DNA of 64,000 nucleotides. It comes from CBDCWQ01 sp965223435. Its GTDB lineage: Bacteria; Myxococcota; Kuafuiibacteriia; Kuafuiibacteriales; Kuafuiibacteriaceae. Below are positions 15,011 to 24,065 of this stretch, piece by piece. The notes beneath the pieces were generated by a model that was not told where the DNA came from, did not search any database, and saw only the letters and a program-made list of their open reading frames with translations. Where the stretch lies: NCBI GenBank assembly GCA_965223435.1, contig CBDCWQ010000023.1, forward strand, positions 124,001-188,000, given 5' to 3'. A program made the translations under genes and the position numbers. How positions within the stretch are numbered: the first letter of the stretch is position 1; every line of letters begins with the position of its first letter.

Positions 15011-16738
15011 ATGGGCTTAGTTTCGAGCAGGCGAAAGGAATTTGGTGGACTGAAGGTCGTTTTGTCGCTTGTGGCGGTGTCTGTGATGTCCGCTCTCCCG
15101 CGCACATCGTTGGCCCAGGTTTCAGGGTCACTTGACCGGTTTGACGCTTCACAGACGCCTGACGATGACTTTCACCTCAGCCGACCGGGAACGCCGGGCC
15201 ATCTTCGTTTTGCGGCCCAAGCTCATTTTGACTATGGATACAACCCGCTTGTCTACGAGCGTAGTTTGGGGGACTCCGGCAGCGAGGCGTTCTCGGTGGT
15301 CAAGCATCACTTGACTGCAAATATAGGTCTGTCTTTGGGGCTTGGGTCACGGTTCCTTGTATTTGCGGGACTTCCGATCACTTTGTGGATGGACGGCGAA
15401 CAAGGTCAGTTGCGTGGGGGGGCCGCCTCGCCCGCAGCGGATGGCACTGGTCTGGGCGATCTTTATCTCGGGGGTCGATTTCATCTCTTGAGTGCTCTGG
15501 ATGGCTTCCTCGCCCTTGCCCTACAGGGCACGGTGAGCGTGCCGACGGCGGGTGATCAGAGATTTCGGGGCGAGGATTCGCTCACTTTTCATCCGGAGCT
15601 TCTTGTTGAGAGTGCTTGGGCTGGAGGCTTGCGTGTTGCCGCGAACCTTGGGGCGCGGGTTCGCCAGAATACGGCTGAAGGCGCGAGCAACTTGGCCTTT
15701 AATGACGAATTGACCTGGAGCCTTGGAGGGGCTCTTCCCGTATGGGAGTCGAAATCAGCATCTCATCATTTGGACGCTTACGCACAAATCTATGGGGCCA
15801 GTTCGTTTTCCCAATTTTTTGATCGCGAGCAAACGCCTTTGGAGGCGATTGTTGGCTGTAAGTTCTTTCATCAAACCGGATGGGTGTTTGGAGCCGCGTT
15901 GGGCCCAGGGCTGACTCGCGGGATAGGGAGCCCAGACCTTCGGGTTGTGGGCATGGTGGGGTTCGCTCTCCCGGAAGAGGAACCGTCTGACGATGGGCCT
16001 CGAGACCGAGACCAGGACGGCATTGTTGATGATAAGGATCGTTGTCCTGAGCAGCCGGAAGACCTGGACGGGTTTGAGGATCAAGATGGATGCCCAGACG
16101 TTGACAACGACAAAGACCAAATCCTCGACACCGATGACAGCTGTCCGATGAAAGCTGAAGATCATGACGGTTACGAAGACGAGGATGGTTGTCCGGATCC
16201 AGATAACGATGGTGATTCGGTTCTAGATGTTGAAGACAACTGCCCAAACAAGGCAGGAATTCCGGAAAATCACGGCTGCACAGCCACGCAGCATGTACGC
16301 ATTCAGCGAGATCAGATCGAACTTCTCGACAAAGTGTATTTCGACACCAACAAGGCGACCATCATGCCGCAAAGTTTTCCGCTGTTGGACAATGTGGCTG
16401 CGGTGCTCAAAGCCCACCCCGAAATTCGTCGAGTTCGTGTTGAAGGGCATACCGACAGTCGAGGATCGGAGGCCTACAACAAGAACCTCTCAATGCGCCG
16501 CGCGCAGTCCGTTGTACGTTTCCTGGTGGACCAAGGCCAGGTGTCTCCCGATATCCTCGAAGCCGTCGGATACGGTGAGGAGCAGCCCCTGGTTCCCGGC
16601 GCTCGAACGTCTCGGGAGCACGCTCGCAATAGAAGGGTGGAGTTTCACATTGTCAAGGATCATGCAATTGAGTCACAGGGACGGGTTGTTCCCCGAGAGC
16701 TGATGGACGGTTCGGAAAAGGATGACGGCAAGCAATGA
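15011..16738 (+). CDS. OmpA-family outer-membrane protein with thrombospondin type 3 repeats
   Basis: The start is ATG 15011 (a GTG at 14990 is in frame but leaves a worse signal), giving 575 residues. Order: signal peptide ending near SLAQ; a porin-like beta-barrel of about 300 residues; calcium-binding thrombospondin type 3 repeats with D.D.DG..D..D.CP patterns (about residues 330-420); and a C-terminal OmpA domain with NKATIMPQSFPLLDNVAAVL and VEGHTDSRGSEAYNKNLSMRRA, the peptidoglycan-binding signature. It should tether the outer membrane to the cell wall. The stop overlaps the next start as ATGA, so the two genes are translationally coupled. Confidence 0.92.
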   Translation: MGLVSSRRKEFGGLKVVLSLVAVSVMSALPRTSLAQVSGSLDRFDASQTPDDDFHLSRPGTPGHLRFAAQAHFDYGYNPLVYERSLGDSGSEAFSVVKHHLTANIGLSLGLGSRFLVFAGLPITLWMDGEQGQLRGGAASPAADGTGLGDLYLGGRFHLLSALDGFLALALQGTVSVPTAGDQRFRGEDSLTFHPELLVESAWAGGLRVAANLGARVRQNTAEGASNLAFNDELTWSLGGALPVWESKSASHHLDAYAQIYGASSFSQFFDREQTPLEAIVGCKFFHQTGWVFGAALGPGLTRGIGSPDLRVVGMVGFALPEEEPSDDGPRDRDQDGIVDDKDRCPEQPEDLDGFEDQDGCPDVDNDKDQILDTDDSCPMKAEDHDGYEDEDGCPDPDNDGDSVLDVEDNCPNKAGIPENHGCTATQHVRIQRDQIELLDKVYFDTNKATIMPQSFPLLDNVAAVLKAHPEIRRVRVEGHTDSRGSEAYNKNLSMRRAQSVVRFLVDQGQVSPDILEAVGYGEEQPLVPGARTSREHARNRRVEFHIVKDHAIESQGRVVPRELMDGSEKDDGKQ

Positions 16739-18294
16739 ATAGTAGAACTGACTTTCGTCTACCTAAAAGTTTCTGTCTTGGCGCGCTGGTGCTGTTTTCG
16801 GTGCTAAGCTTTCACGCGGCCATGGCAAGGGCCGATACTTTTCAGTGCAGCGCCGTAGAGCTTTCAGGAACAGGCGTCGATCTCCGCGCGCGGTTTGCGG
16901 GCGTAACGAGTGTCGGGCAAACTCAAGTAGATCTGCTGGCCGAGGTCGTTTCTATCTCGGGCGGTGCAGCACCACAAGTGAGTTTCGAGTGTCGAGACGG
17001 GCACCTGATCGGTTTTGTACAGGACTCAGGTGGGGGTTCGATTTCTTCAACCGTCCGGTGGCGATTCGTGAAAGCTGGAACTGAGGATGCGATCTCCTTG
17101 CGGTCGATTGAGGTTTTTGCCCTAGACATCGATGGAGCTACGGCTCGGGAGTCGGTCACGGTCGACGCTACGACGTTCTCAACCTATGCTCTCGAGACGC
17201 CTACCCAGCTTTCTGTCGAAACGAGTGGCACCACGCTTCGTTTTAGGGGGCCATCGACCTGTGACATTACCGATGTTTCCTGCGCCATGAGTCTTCGTTT
17301 CGGAACCCTTGTCAGTTTCGAGATGACTTATGGCTCTCCGCAAAGAGGCCCACGAGAGTATTTCATCGACGGAAGTGGTCGCCTCAGTTTCTCGAATCCT
17401 GGTTTTGAACCTGGCACCTGCGGCAACGGTTCTCTCGACGCCCATGAAGTTTGCGACGACGCAAACACAGATTATTCCGATGCCTGTGATGCTTTCTGTT
17501 GCAATGTGTTGTGCGATTCTTTCGAAACCGAACCGGATGCGGTCGATGGTGAACGTGATACCGACAGCGATGGTGATGGTATTGAGGACGGCAAAGAGGT
17601 GGTCGGTCCGTGGCCTGGATCGCCCAATGCCGACACGGACCAAGACGGAGTTCCAGATTGGGCGGATCCTGATATTGGCACCAACTATTGCCAGGCGAAT
17701 ACTTCGGCACCATCAAGATGCGAGTCCCTTCCTACAGACGTTGATACGGATGCTGACGGTATCCCCAACCACCTCGACAGAGACTCCGATGGGGACACAG
17801 TGATCGACTATGTTGAAGCACACGATGCCGACTTCGATGGTGTTCCGGATCAGGAACGTACTGGCCGTGACACGGACGGTGACGGCCTGGATGATGCGTT
17901 TGATGCCAATTGTGCGGCCCCGGGTGACTGCACCAACGATATTTTGGGGAAGCCGGCCCCACGACCTGACCTAGATGGCGATGGGCAACCCAATTTTCTT
18001 GATATCGACGATGACGACGACCAAAAGAATACACCGGCGGAGGATGCCAATTCGGATGGTGATGTTTCCAACGACGATGACGATTCCGATGGCCGCCCGG
18101 ATTACCTCGACCCAGACCCGGTCAATACCCTCGAAGGCTTTGCAGGTGGTGCTTGTCGTGCTTCCGGGGGGGCATCGCAGCCAAAAGATGCCCTTTGGCT
18201 CTTGGCTCTGATGGTGGTTCTGGGCGTGCTCGCATGGGGGCGCCGGGAACGAGCGCCTGAGGCGTCTGATAGCGACTCACCTTCACCTACATGA
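16735..18294 (+). CDS. Surface protein with thrombospondin type 3 repeats and MYXO-CTERM-like tail
   Basis: The 519-residue protein has an N-terminal signal (ending near AMARA), a beta-rich region of about 200 residues, then Asp-rich calcium repeats (D.D.DG..D) between about 270 and 460. The C-terminus has GGACRASGG, a hydrophobic segment (ALWLLALMVVLGVLAW) and GRRER, the Cys/transmembrane/Arg layout of MYXO-CTERM-type sorting signals, although an unusual 15-residue polar tail follows the Arg cluster. It is cotranslated with the OmpA protein and probably forms a surface layer with it. Confidence 0.82.
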   Translation: MNSRTDFRLPKSFCLGALVLFSVLSFHAAMARADTFQCSAVELSGTGVDLRARFAGVTSVGQTQVDLLAEVVSISGGAAPQVSFECRDGHLIGFVQDSGGGSISSTVRWRFVKAGTEDAISLRSIEVFALDIDGATARESVTVDATTFSTYALETPTQLSVETSGTTLRFRGPSTCDITDVSCAMSLRFGTLVSFEMTYGSPQRGPREYFIDGSGRLSFSNPGFEPGTCGNGSLDAHEVCDDANTDYSDACDAFCCNVLCDSFETEPDAVDGERDTDSDGDGIEDGKEVVGPWPGSPNADTDQDGVPDWADPDIGTNYCQANTSAPSRCESLPTDVDTDADGIPNHLDRDSDGDTVIDYVEAHDADFDGVPDQERTGRDTDGDGLDDAFDANCAAPGDCTNDILGKPAPRPDLDGDGQPNFLDIDDDDDQKNTPAEDANSDGDVSNDDDDSDGRPDYLDPDPVNTLEGFAGGACRASGGASQPKDALWLLALMVVLGVLAWGRRERAPEASDSDSPSPT

Positions 18295-18320
18295 GCGACG
18301 CTTTTTAGATGGTGTATTGG

Positions 18321-18337
18321 GGCCCCTGCTGGGGGCC
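18321..18337 (+). terminator. Hairpin after the OmpA/TSP3 operon
   Basis: GGCCCC and GGGGCC form a stem around TGCTG 26 bp after the operon's last stop codon. No U-tract follows, so it may act with Rho or merely protect the transcript. Confidence 0.4.
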
Positions 18338-18501
18338 TCTGGTCACCGCGCGCTATCTACCGGAAGTTAAATGTGATTGAGCGGTCTTGTGGCACCTGCT
18401 CAACATAGAGCTGGTGTCGGTAGGGGCCCAATGCAGGGTGAAAGCTGCCGAAAGGTCTGTCATTGAAGGTGGCACAGCACTCGCATGTCTAGAACGACTA
18501 C

Positions 18502-19629
18502 ATGGTAGAGAGAAAAAGTTCACCGACCGAAATCTTGGCCCGCAACTTGGCTTTTGCCCCAGTGCTCGCATTGTTCTGCGCCTGTGGTGGTGTAGAAGAA
18601 TTTTCAGCCGGAGGCGCAGCAAGTCCACTTTCTGGTTCCTCTGAACAAGAAATGTCCGACAACGACGATTTTTCGCCTCCTCCTACAGGGGACTCGAAGG
18701 AAGACGGTCAGACGGACGATCGTAGCAACAAAGCGAAAAACAAGAAGAAACGCGCCTCCTCCGATTCTTCTCATCGCAGCGCTGTCAATACGGGGCCACT
18801 TCCAGAGGGTTGTGTCAAACTCGAAGGCGGGGATATTGGGAAAGAGGATGTACAAGCATCGCTTGGTGATATTTCTGTTTCCGTTCACAGTTGGGTGGAA
18901 AAGGACGATGGTGGAGACTACGTTGGCTTTTCTTATTCCTGTTCGCTGGACGATGTCTGGGTCAGTGTAAAAGCCGGTAGAGAAATATTCCGCGGCGAGA
19001 CAGATGGCGATTGGATTCATCCCAAGGGCACGTCTGGCCGCTATGCTCATGGTATCTCGAACGTCGTCTTTTGCCTCGAAAACCCCCACGGCACCGACGA
19101 TGACTCGAACGGCGATGACGCCTCCGATGGTTCAGACGATGGTACTGGCTCCGATGGCTCGGATGATGGGAGCCATTCCGATGGCGACGGGTCCGACGGC
19201 TCAGACGAGGGCGATGGCTCCGATGGTTCGGACATGGGCGACAAGGGTGATGGTTCGGACGGCTCGGACATGGGCGACGGCTCGGATATGGGCGATGGCT
19301 CGGACATGGGCGACAAGGGCGACGGCTCGGATATGGGTGACGGCTCGGACATGGGCGACGGCTCGGATATGGGCGACGGCTCGGATATGGGTGACGGCTC
19401 AGATATGGGTGACGGCTCAGATATGGGTGACGGCTCAGATATGGGTGACGGCTCAGATATGGGCGACGGCTCGGATATGGGTGACAAGGGCGACGGCTCG
19501 GATATGGGCGACGGCTCGGACATGGGCGACAAGGGTGATGGCTCCGGATCTGACGGAGGTGAAGAATCCGATCCAGACAACAACGATCCGGTCGATCCAT
19601 GTCTGTGCAAAGAAGACCCACTTTTGTAG
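18502..19629 (+). CDS. Lipoprotein with Gly-Ser-Asp-Met-Gly-Asp repeats
   Basis: The 375-residue protein begins with a signal whose lipobox is LFCAC (Cys28), followed by a charged linker (about 30-95) and a small beta-rich domain with several Cys residues (about 98-195). The last 180 residues are a strongly acidic low-complexity region built from GSDMGD repeats interspersed with KGD. Such Asp-rich runs may bind calcium; no enzyme motif is present. It has its own leader region after the OmpA operon and is convergent with the DUF1501 gene downstream. Confidence 0.8.
   Translation: MVERKSSPTEILARNLAFAPVLALFCACGGVEEFSAGGAASPLSGSSEQEMSDNDDFSPPPTGDSKEDGQTDDRSNKAKNKKKRASSDSSHRSAVNTGPLPEGCVKLEGGDIGKEDVQASLGDISVSVHSWVEKDDGGDYVGFSYSCSLDDVWVSVKAGREIFRGETDGDWIHPKGTSGRYAHGISNVVFCLENPHGTDDDSNGDDASDGSDDGTGSDGSDDGSHSDGDGSDGSDEGDGSDGSDMGDKGDGSDGSDMGDGSDMGDGSDMGDKGDGSDMGDGSDMGDGSDMGDGSDMGDGSDMGDGSDMGDGSDMGDGSDMGDGSDMGDKGDGSDMGDGSDMGDKGDGSGSDGGEESDPDNNDPVDPCLCKEDPLL
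19237..19545 (+). repeat. 18-bp minisatellite encoding GSDMGD
   Basis: Near-identical 18-bp units of the type GGCTCGGATATGGGCGAC, about 14-16 copies, some separated by a 9-bp AAGGGCGAC insert (KGD). Third positions vary in blocks (GGCTCG versus GGCTCA), showing recent duplication of groups of units. Copy number is likely to vary between strains. Confidence 0.9.
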
Positions 19630-19776
19630 ACTATCTGACAAGAAAACCGTCTTCTTTCCTGATTTCGCGGTCAAGACGTTCGACGGATCTACTTTGCAAA
19701 ACTGGGTGGGCTCAGTTCGGTGCATGATATGCGACGTCGACAGCTGACGCGTAGCATGGCGAAGTGAGTCAAGGGA

Positions 19777-21057
19777 CTACACAGGAAACAATGGAAGGTC
19801 TTGGGCTTTGAGCGGGAATTTGTTGTTGAGTGGGTGTTGATCGATGCCCGCGAGTCGGCGAAGTGCGCGGTGAATGTGCACCGGCTTCATGCGGATGCCA
19901 TCTTTGGTGTCGTCTAGGGAGAGCGTTTTGGGGTTGACGGTCATGACTTTTTGGCCATCATCGGTTGCGCCGATTAAGCGATTTCCTTTGATGCCCGGTC
20001 CCATCAAGACCATCGAAGCGGTACCCCAGTGCGTTTTGCCTGCCCCGTCTTCGCCATCTCCGTAGTAGGGCGTACGAGAAAACTCAGAACCCATGATGAA
20101 CAAGACTTTGTCTTTGACACCAAGCTTTTCTGCCTGATGCACCACCTCGTCAAAGGCCTTGAGCAGGTCCACAAACAGACCCTTCTGAAGGGCATCGTTG
20201 TTGTAGTGGGTGTCAAATCCATTGTTACTAGGCTTAAGGATGGCGCTCACCGATAGACCCGCCTTGTAGGCTGCGAGTGCAATCAATGCTTGCACGGCGA
20301 TAGGGTTTTTCTCGGGAAGTTCCGACGGAAGATGTTCGAGTAGCCGCCTAAGGTTTGTGCCTCCGAGTTTGGCTACAAACAGTGTACTCATCTTCTGTCG
20401 CAGTAGCGGAAGCTTTTGGCGCAGGAGTTGGTTCTTCTCGCGCTTTTCCGTGGCGAGCGCGATCTGTCGTTGCGCAAACTCAGAGTGATAGGGTGTGGAC
20501 TTTCCGCGTCCCAGATGGATGGCATTCATCTTGTCATGGTTTGCCAGGTCTGGAATGGCGTAAGGATTTCTCACCCTCGAAAGGGGAACAAGACCGCCGT
20601 TATTGTCGTAGCCACCAAAACTGATGTAGGACAAGGGCAATGAGACTCCGTTTGCCGCCGACGCCAGGGCGCCGAAAGTTGGATAGGCCGTTGAGCTTCG
20701 GTGGCCGGTCCACATGTACCTGAGCCCTACTTGATGATTGTTGGTTGTGGCATCAATTCCATTGATGACCAGAAGGTCTTTCGCATATCGCTCAAAGAAC
20801 AATTTGTTTTGCGCCAAAGGCGCGTACCGAAACGGACCTGTGGTTTCGATATCGCCTTCCTTGTACCACCGATTGATGCCGTTGATGCCCTTAGGATCAC
20901 AAAACACAGTTGTATCCCAACCACCCTGGGCATTGAAATGAAGGAAAAAGGGACCCTCATACCCGTGCTCTTGGGCTTTGACTTCTCTGGGCGTCAGTGG
21001 AGACACCAAGCTTAGACCTGAGCTTGCCGCCAGCTTCAGAAAATCACGTCGATCCAT
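19777..21057 (-). CDS. DUF1501-family Tat-exported protein
   Basis: The 426-residue protein begins MDRRDFLKLAASSGLSLVSP, a typical twin-arginine signal. Sequence typical of the alkaline-phosphatase/sulfatase-fold DUF1501 family follows: HFNAQGGWDTTVF near residue 40, FGALASA, and the late MGSEFSRTPYYGDGEDGAGKTHWGTASMV segment (shown here only as its key order GSEFSRTP and HWG). The ribosome site AAAGGA precedes the ATG. It is 27 bp downstream of the cytochrome-like gene and cotranscribed with it. In Planctomycetes and Myxococcota such pairs are common, but no substrate is established. Confidence 0.85.
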   Translation of the reverse strand: MDRRDFLKLAASSGLSLVSPLTPREVKAQEHGYEGPFFLHFNAQGGWDTTVFCDPKGINGINRWYKEGDIETTGPFRYAPLAQNKLFFERYAKDLLVINGIDATTNNHQVGLRYMWTGHRSSTAYPTFGALASAANGVSLPLSYISFGGYDNNGGLVPLSRVRNPYAIPDLANHDKMNAIHLGRGKSTPYHSEFAQRQIALATEKREKNQLLRQKLPLLRQKMSTLFVAKLGGTNLRRLLEHLPSELPEKNPIAVQALIALAAYKAGLSVSAILKPSNNGFDTHYNNDALQKGLFVDLLKAFDEVVHQAEKLGVKDKVLFIMGSEFSRTPYYGDGEDGAGKTHWGTASMVLMGPGIKGNRLIGATDDGQKVMTVNPKTLSLDDTKDGIRMKPVHIHRALRRLAGIDQHPLNNKFPLKAQDLPLFPV

Positions 21058-21084
21058 AACAAAGATTCCTTTGCGAGTCTTCCA

Positions 21085-23127
21085 TCAGTGGTACACAAAA
21101 CGATGGTCCGAGATAAGGTAGCTGAGAACAGCGTTCCACGCTCGAATCGTGTAGTGGGCATCTTTTTTGAGGTCGCCGTTTTGGCAATACTGCGGTAGGA
21201 AACCGTGGTAGCGCTCCTCCTTGATGCCGTTTTCCCCTTCCGCTTGTATGTTGACAAACAATTGGTATGCGCGTTCGGCGTCAGCTTCGTTGGGACCGTC
21301 TGGGGACTCTCCGAGTATTCGTTGGTAAAGATGGTTGATGTTGTTTCGGATTCGATTCAACACTTCTATGTCTCCCATATCTTGAAGGGCAGGGCGGTCT
21401 TCGATTTCTACGTAGGGGAAGAGCAGTCGCTCCTTGGGTAAGCGCCTAAAATCCTCGACAGACTTTTTGCATGCCAAGTCGTTGGACATGAGCTGAACGA
21501 TAGCGCCGATGACGCCATTGGGGTCTTGGAGTCGCTCAACCACTTGAGAGGAATCAATGCCCCCATAAAGCAAAGGGAAATATCGTGAGTCGGTCAGGGC
21601 CCCACGCCTGCGCAGTGTCCAATCGCTGCCGAATATCGCCTTGATCTTGCGGCGTAGGGCAAACGGACTGAGTAGGTGTACGGAGCCCAAGCCCGATAGT
21701 TCGCTTTGTCTGGTTTCTGGGAGGGCCTCTTCTTGGGTATTGCTCGCTCGGTAAAACGCAGATAGTAAGATTCCTTTGATGACGCTCTTGAGGTTGAAGT
21801 TGCTCTCGACAAATTCTTCGCCCATCTTTTTCAGAAATGATCGTTCTTCCTCGTAGGCGCGAAGTTCGGCCTCATAGTCGGACAGAACTTCTCGGTCAGG
21901 TGGGTTGAGGGGCTCGCGACCCATCAAGCAGCGCCATACATGGCCGACCGAGGAGCGTACAAACCGTGGATCTCTTGCCGCGCGTTCGCCCAGCCATTGC
22001 AAGCTGCGCCAGGATTCGCTGTCGGGGATCTTTTCTCCGCGAAAGCCTGGTGCAAACATGTCCGTGTACCATCCGCCCCTTGGGGGCCGATAGCGGGCTC
22101 TGACATCCATGTTTTGGAACGCACCTGCGATGGGGTCTAGGACCGCGTGACAGCCCACGCATCCGGGGGCATTCATGGTGGGGTTCTCGACGTTGTTTTC
22201 CTCGGCAATGTCGAGAGGGCGATTCGTGAAGCCCAGAGGATCTGTGTCGAGGAATTGCTTCAAGAACGAAGCGGCTCGATGTCGGTTGCGGTTGCCGATG
22301 CTGGTTGGGTAGCGATGAAGGTAGTAGGCCGAAGTCAGCACCCCGGCATGAGGAAAAAACTCGCCCTCGTACGTTGCTTTTGGGGGTTTGGGCAACCGCA
22401 CGGGCTGAAACTCGTTGCGGTCGCTGGGGTCTTCAAAGTGTAGGTTCTGTTCTACCCCGTACGACTTTGCCGCCATCGCGTTGACCATCATGTAGTCGGC
22501 TGTAAGGATTTCGGTAAAGGGTCTTTCTTCCCGCACAATATAAGCAATGAGCTCAAGGGGGCCTCTCACCAAGCCATAGATGGTTGCTTTTCCGACTCCG
22601 CGTGTACCGGTCTTCCGGAACCAGCTGCGATTGGGATAGGCCTCCGGGTCGATCAAAGTCTGTGCTTCGGTGACGGTGAAGTATTTGTCTGTCAGAAGCA
22701 CATCGTTGAAACATTCCTTGATGAGATCAAAAAATGGGGGTTCGGTCATCAAGGGATCAATCAATCTTTCATGCGGCAAAGACTCGGTGAGGAGGAGGTC
22801 TTTTTCCTCGGTGCTGGGCAATCTTCCGGCGAGGGACAAAGTGACTTTCCTGAACCAAACCGCCGCCGGGAGGAACTCGACCCCGTCGAGAAAAGAGGTG
22901 TGGGTTCCGTGTTCGCCCCCGTCCGGTGGGTCCTTCTTGGTCTCCGGTCGGCCCTCGGTTGTAGGGTTTGGGGCCTGGTTTGGGCGGACGCGGCTACCGC
23001 ACGCACTCAGACTGAACGGTACCAACGTCATGAGTGCAAAGGACGAGACAAGCTGGGAAACCGGGGGGCGCACTCCGGACCAAGAGAGCAAGAAACATAC
23101 CTTCGTGTGCGTTGTCACATCACGCAT
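21085..23127 (-). CDS. Cytochrome-like lipoprotein partner of the DUF1501 gene
   Basis: The 680-residue protein has an N-terminal lipobox SLSAC at about residue 42, so the true start is probably inside the first 25 residues. It shows a single CxxCH haem motif, PGCVGCHAVLDPIAGAF, near residue 330, within a DUF1588/DUF1592-like architecture: an upstream R..ASFLKQFLDTDPLG element and, downstream, VRSSVGHVWRCLMGREPL and NLKSVIKGILLSAFYRA. It would be an exported haem protein working with the DUF1501 protein encoded just downstream. Its function in this family is unknown. Confidence 0.75.
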   Translation of the reverse strand: MRDVTTHTKVCFLLSWSGVRPPVSQLVSSFALMTLVPFSLSACGSRVRPNQAPNPTTEGRPETKKDPPDGGEHGTHTSFLDGVEFLPAAVWFRKVTLSLAGRLPSTEEKDLLLTESLPHERLIDPLMTEPPFFDLIKECFNDVLLTDKYFTVTEAQTLIDPEAYPNRSWFRKTGTRGVGKATIYGLVRGPLELIAYIVREERPFTEILTADYMMVNAMAAKSYGVEQNLHFEDPSDRNEFQPVRLPKPPKATYEGEFFPHAGVLTSAYYLHRYPTSIGNRNRHRAASFLKQFLDTDPLGFTNRPLDIAEENNVENPTMNAPGCVGCHAVLDPIAGAFQNMDVRARYRPPRGGWYTDMFAPGFRGEKIPDSESWRSLQWLGERAARDPRFVRSSVGHVWRCLMGREPLNPPDREVLSDYEAELRAYEEERSFLKKMGEEFVESNFNLKSVIKGILLSAFYRASNTQEEALPETRQSELSGLGSVHLLSPFALRRKIKAIFGSDWTLRRRGALTDSRYFPLLYGGIDSSQVVERLQDPNGVIGAIVQLMSNDLACKKSVEDFRRLPKERLLFPYVEIEDRPALQDMGDIEVLNRIRNNINHLYQRILGESPDGPNEADAERAYQLFVNIQAEGENGIKEERYHGFLPQYCQNGDLKKDAHYTIRAWNAVLSYLISDHRFVYH

Positions 23128-23395
23128 GTCCTGGTGGGGACCTACAGGAGGCCGTCCACGCGCGCCGGCATCGAACTTATGTCTGAATCGGACGACAGTT
23201 GTTGGGGACTTTGGTGGATCGGGGGTTTGGCGGAGCGCCGGTTCTGCGCCTCACGATCGGGAAAACCTGCGCGCAACAAACTTCTTCAGGGCGGAACGCC
23301 AATAGGGAAGGTCGTTTGGGGCGCGGACTGCGGGTTCGGTATCCTCGGTTCCGGGTGGGATATACTCAAAGGGCCGCCGCGATGGTTCCCCATGT

Positions 23396-23653
23396 TTACT
23401 GTTCGGGGGCTGTAGACAGCACGATCGGCGCGCGTGTGGCGGGCCCGGGTTGGGCCGCCTCGGGAGCATCGTTCTTTTTGGGAGAAGGCACGATGGCTGC
23501 GAGCAAGAGGAAGAAGGACAGAGATCCGATGGCTACCCATATCAGGTAGCTTGGGGGCCCCCTGCGACGCACACCCACCAGGGTTGCTTCGCCGGGCAGC
23601 ATCCCGGAAATATCATCATCAAACCATTGTGCTTCGGACTTGTTTTTGAACAT
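23396..23653 (-). CDS. Small single-pass membrane protein, unknown
   Basis: ATG 23653 gives 85 residues; in-frame ATGs at 23719, 23665 and 23602 are alternatives and none has a good ribosome site. There is one hydrophobic segment (YLIWVAIGSLSFFLLLAAIV) preceded by Arg-rich VRRRGPP, so the N-terminus would be cytoplasmic, and a Pro/Ala-rich tail. Composition supports a real gene better than the overlapping frames on the other strand. Function not recognised. Confidence 0.45.
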   Translation of the reverse strand: MFKNKSEAQWFDDDISGMLPGEATLVGVRRRGPPSYLIWVAIGSLSFFLLLAAIVPSPKKNDAPEAAQPGPATRAPIVLSTAPEQ

Positions 23654-23719
23654 GCATGGTTGCATTGCAAGACAGATACCATGGGCTTTTCGAATGGGGT
23701 TTGCCGTCAAGCCCCCCAC

Positions 23720-24065
23720 GGATGCGTAGTTGACTTGTCACCGCGTGACCCGAGTCACCATCTTGGCCGGGCCGCGAGGGTCCGAGCCCAGCCCGATGGA
23801 CACCGCGTCTGGTCCGCCGGCGACTTGCCCTTGCGGGTTTTCCGGAAGGCACAAAGTTTGGAAATCTCGATTGACAATGAGTGTCGTCAAAGGTGAGACA
23901 GTTCGCTAGAAAAGTGCCATAAGCGGTCCATGCAAACGACTCGTTGGGCCAGCGGCGCTTCGGTTCGTGAGCCAGCTTAGGACGCGCGGCTGGGGCCTCT
24001 TAAATGGCCTAAACCAGAAACATATTCCCGATACACCACTGCTCGGTTGGGCCTAGGAGGGGCGA
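23720..24065. other. Intergenic region before paralogue B
   Basis: About 345 bp with no protein-like frame. It contains the leader of the 24066 gene, ending in AGGAGG five bases before the GTG start. No promoter elements could be assigned with confidence. Confidence 0.5.

Noticed and set aside
19237..19545. Possible CRISPR array because of regular short repeats.
   Set aside because: Units are contiguous with no unique spacers, and they are translated in frame.
19047..19610. Long opposite-strand frame reading PSPISEPSPMSEPSP over the GSDMGD repeat.
   Set aside because: A by-product of the 18-bp repeat keeping all frames open; no start region or family similarity.
22670..23415. Plus-strand frames of more than 200 codons opposite the cytochrome-like gene.
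   Set aside because: They overlap a well-supported minus-strand gene and show Arg/Gly/Val-rich shadow composition.
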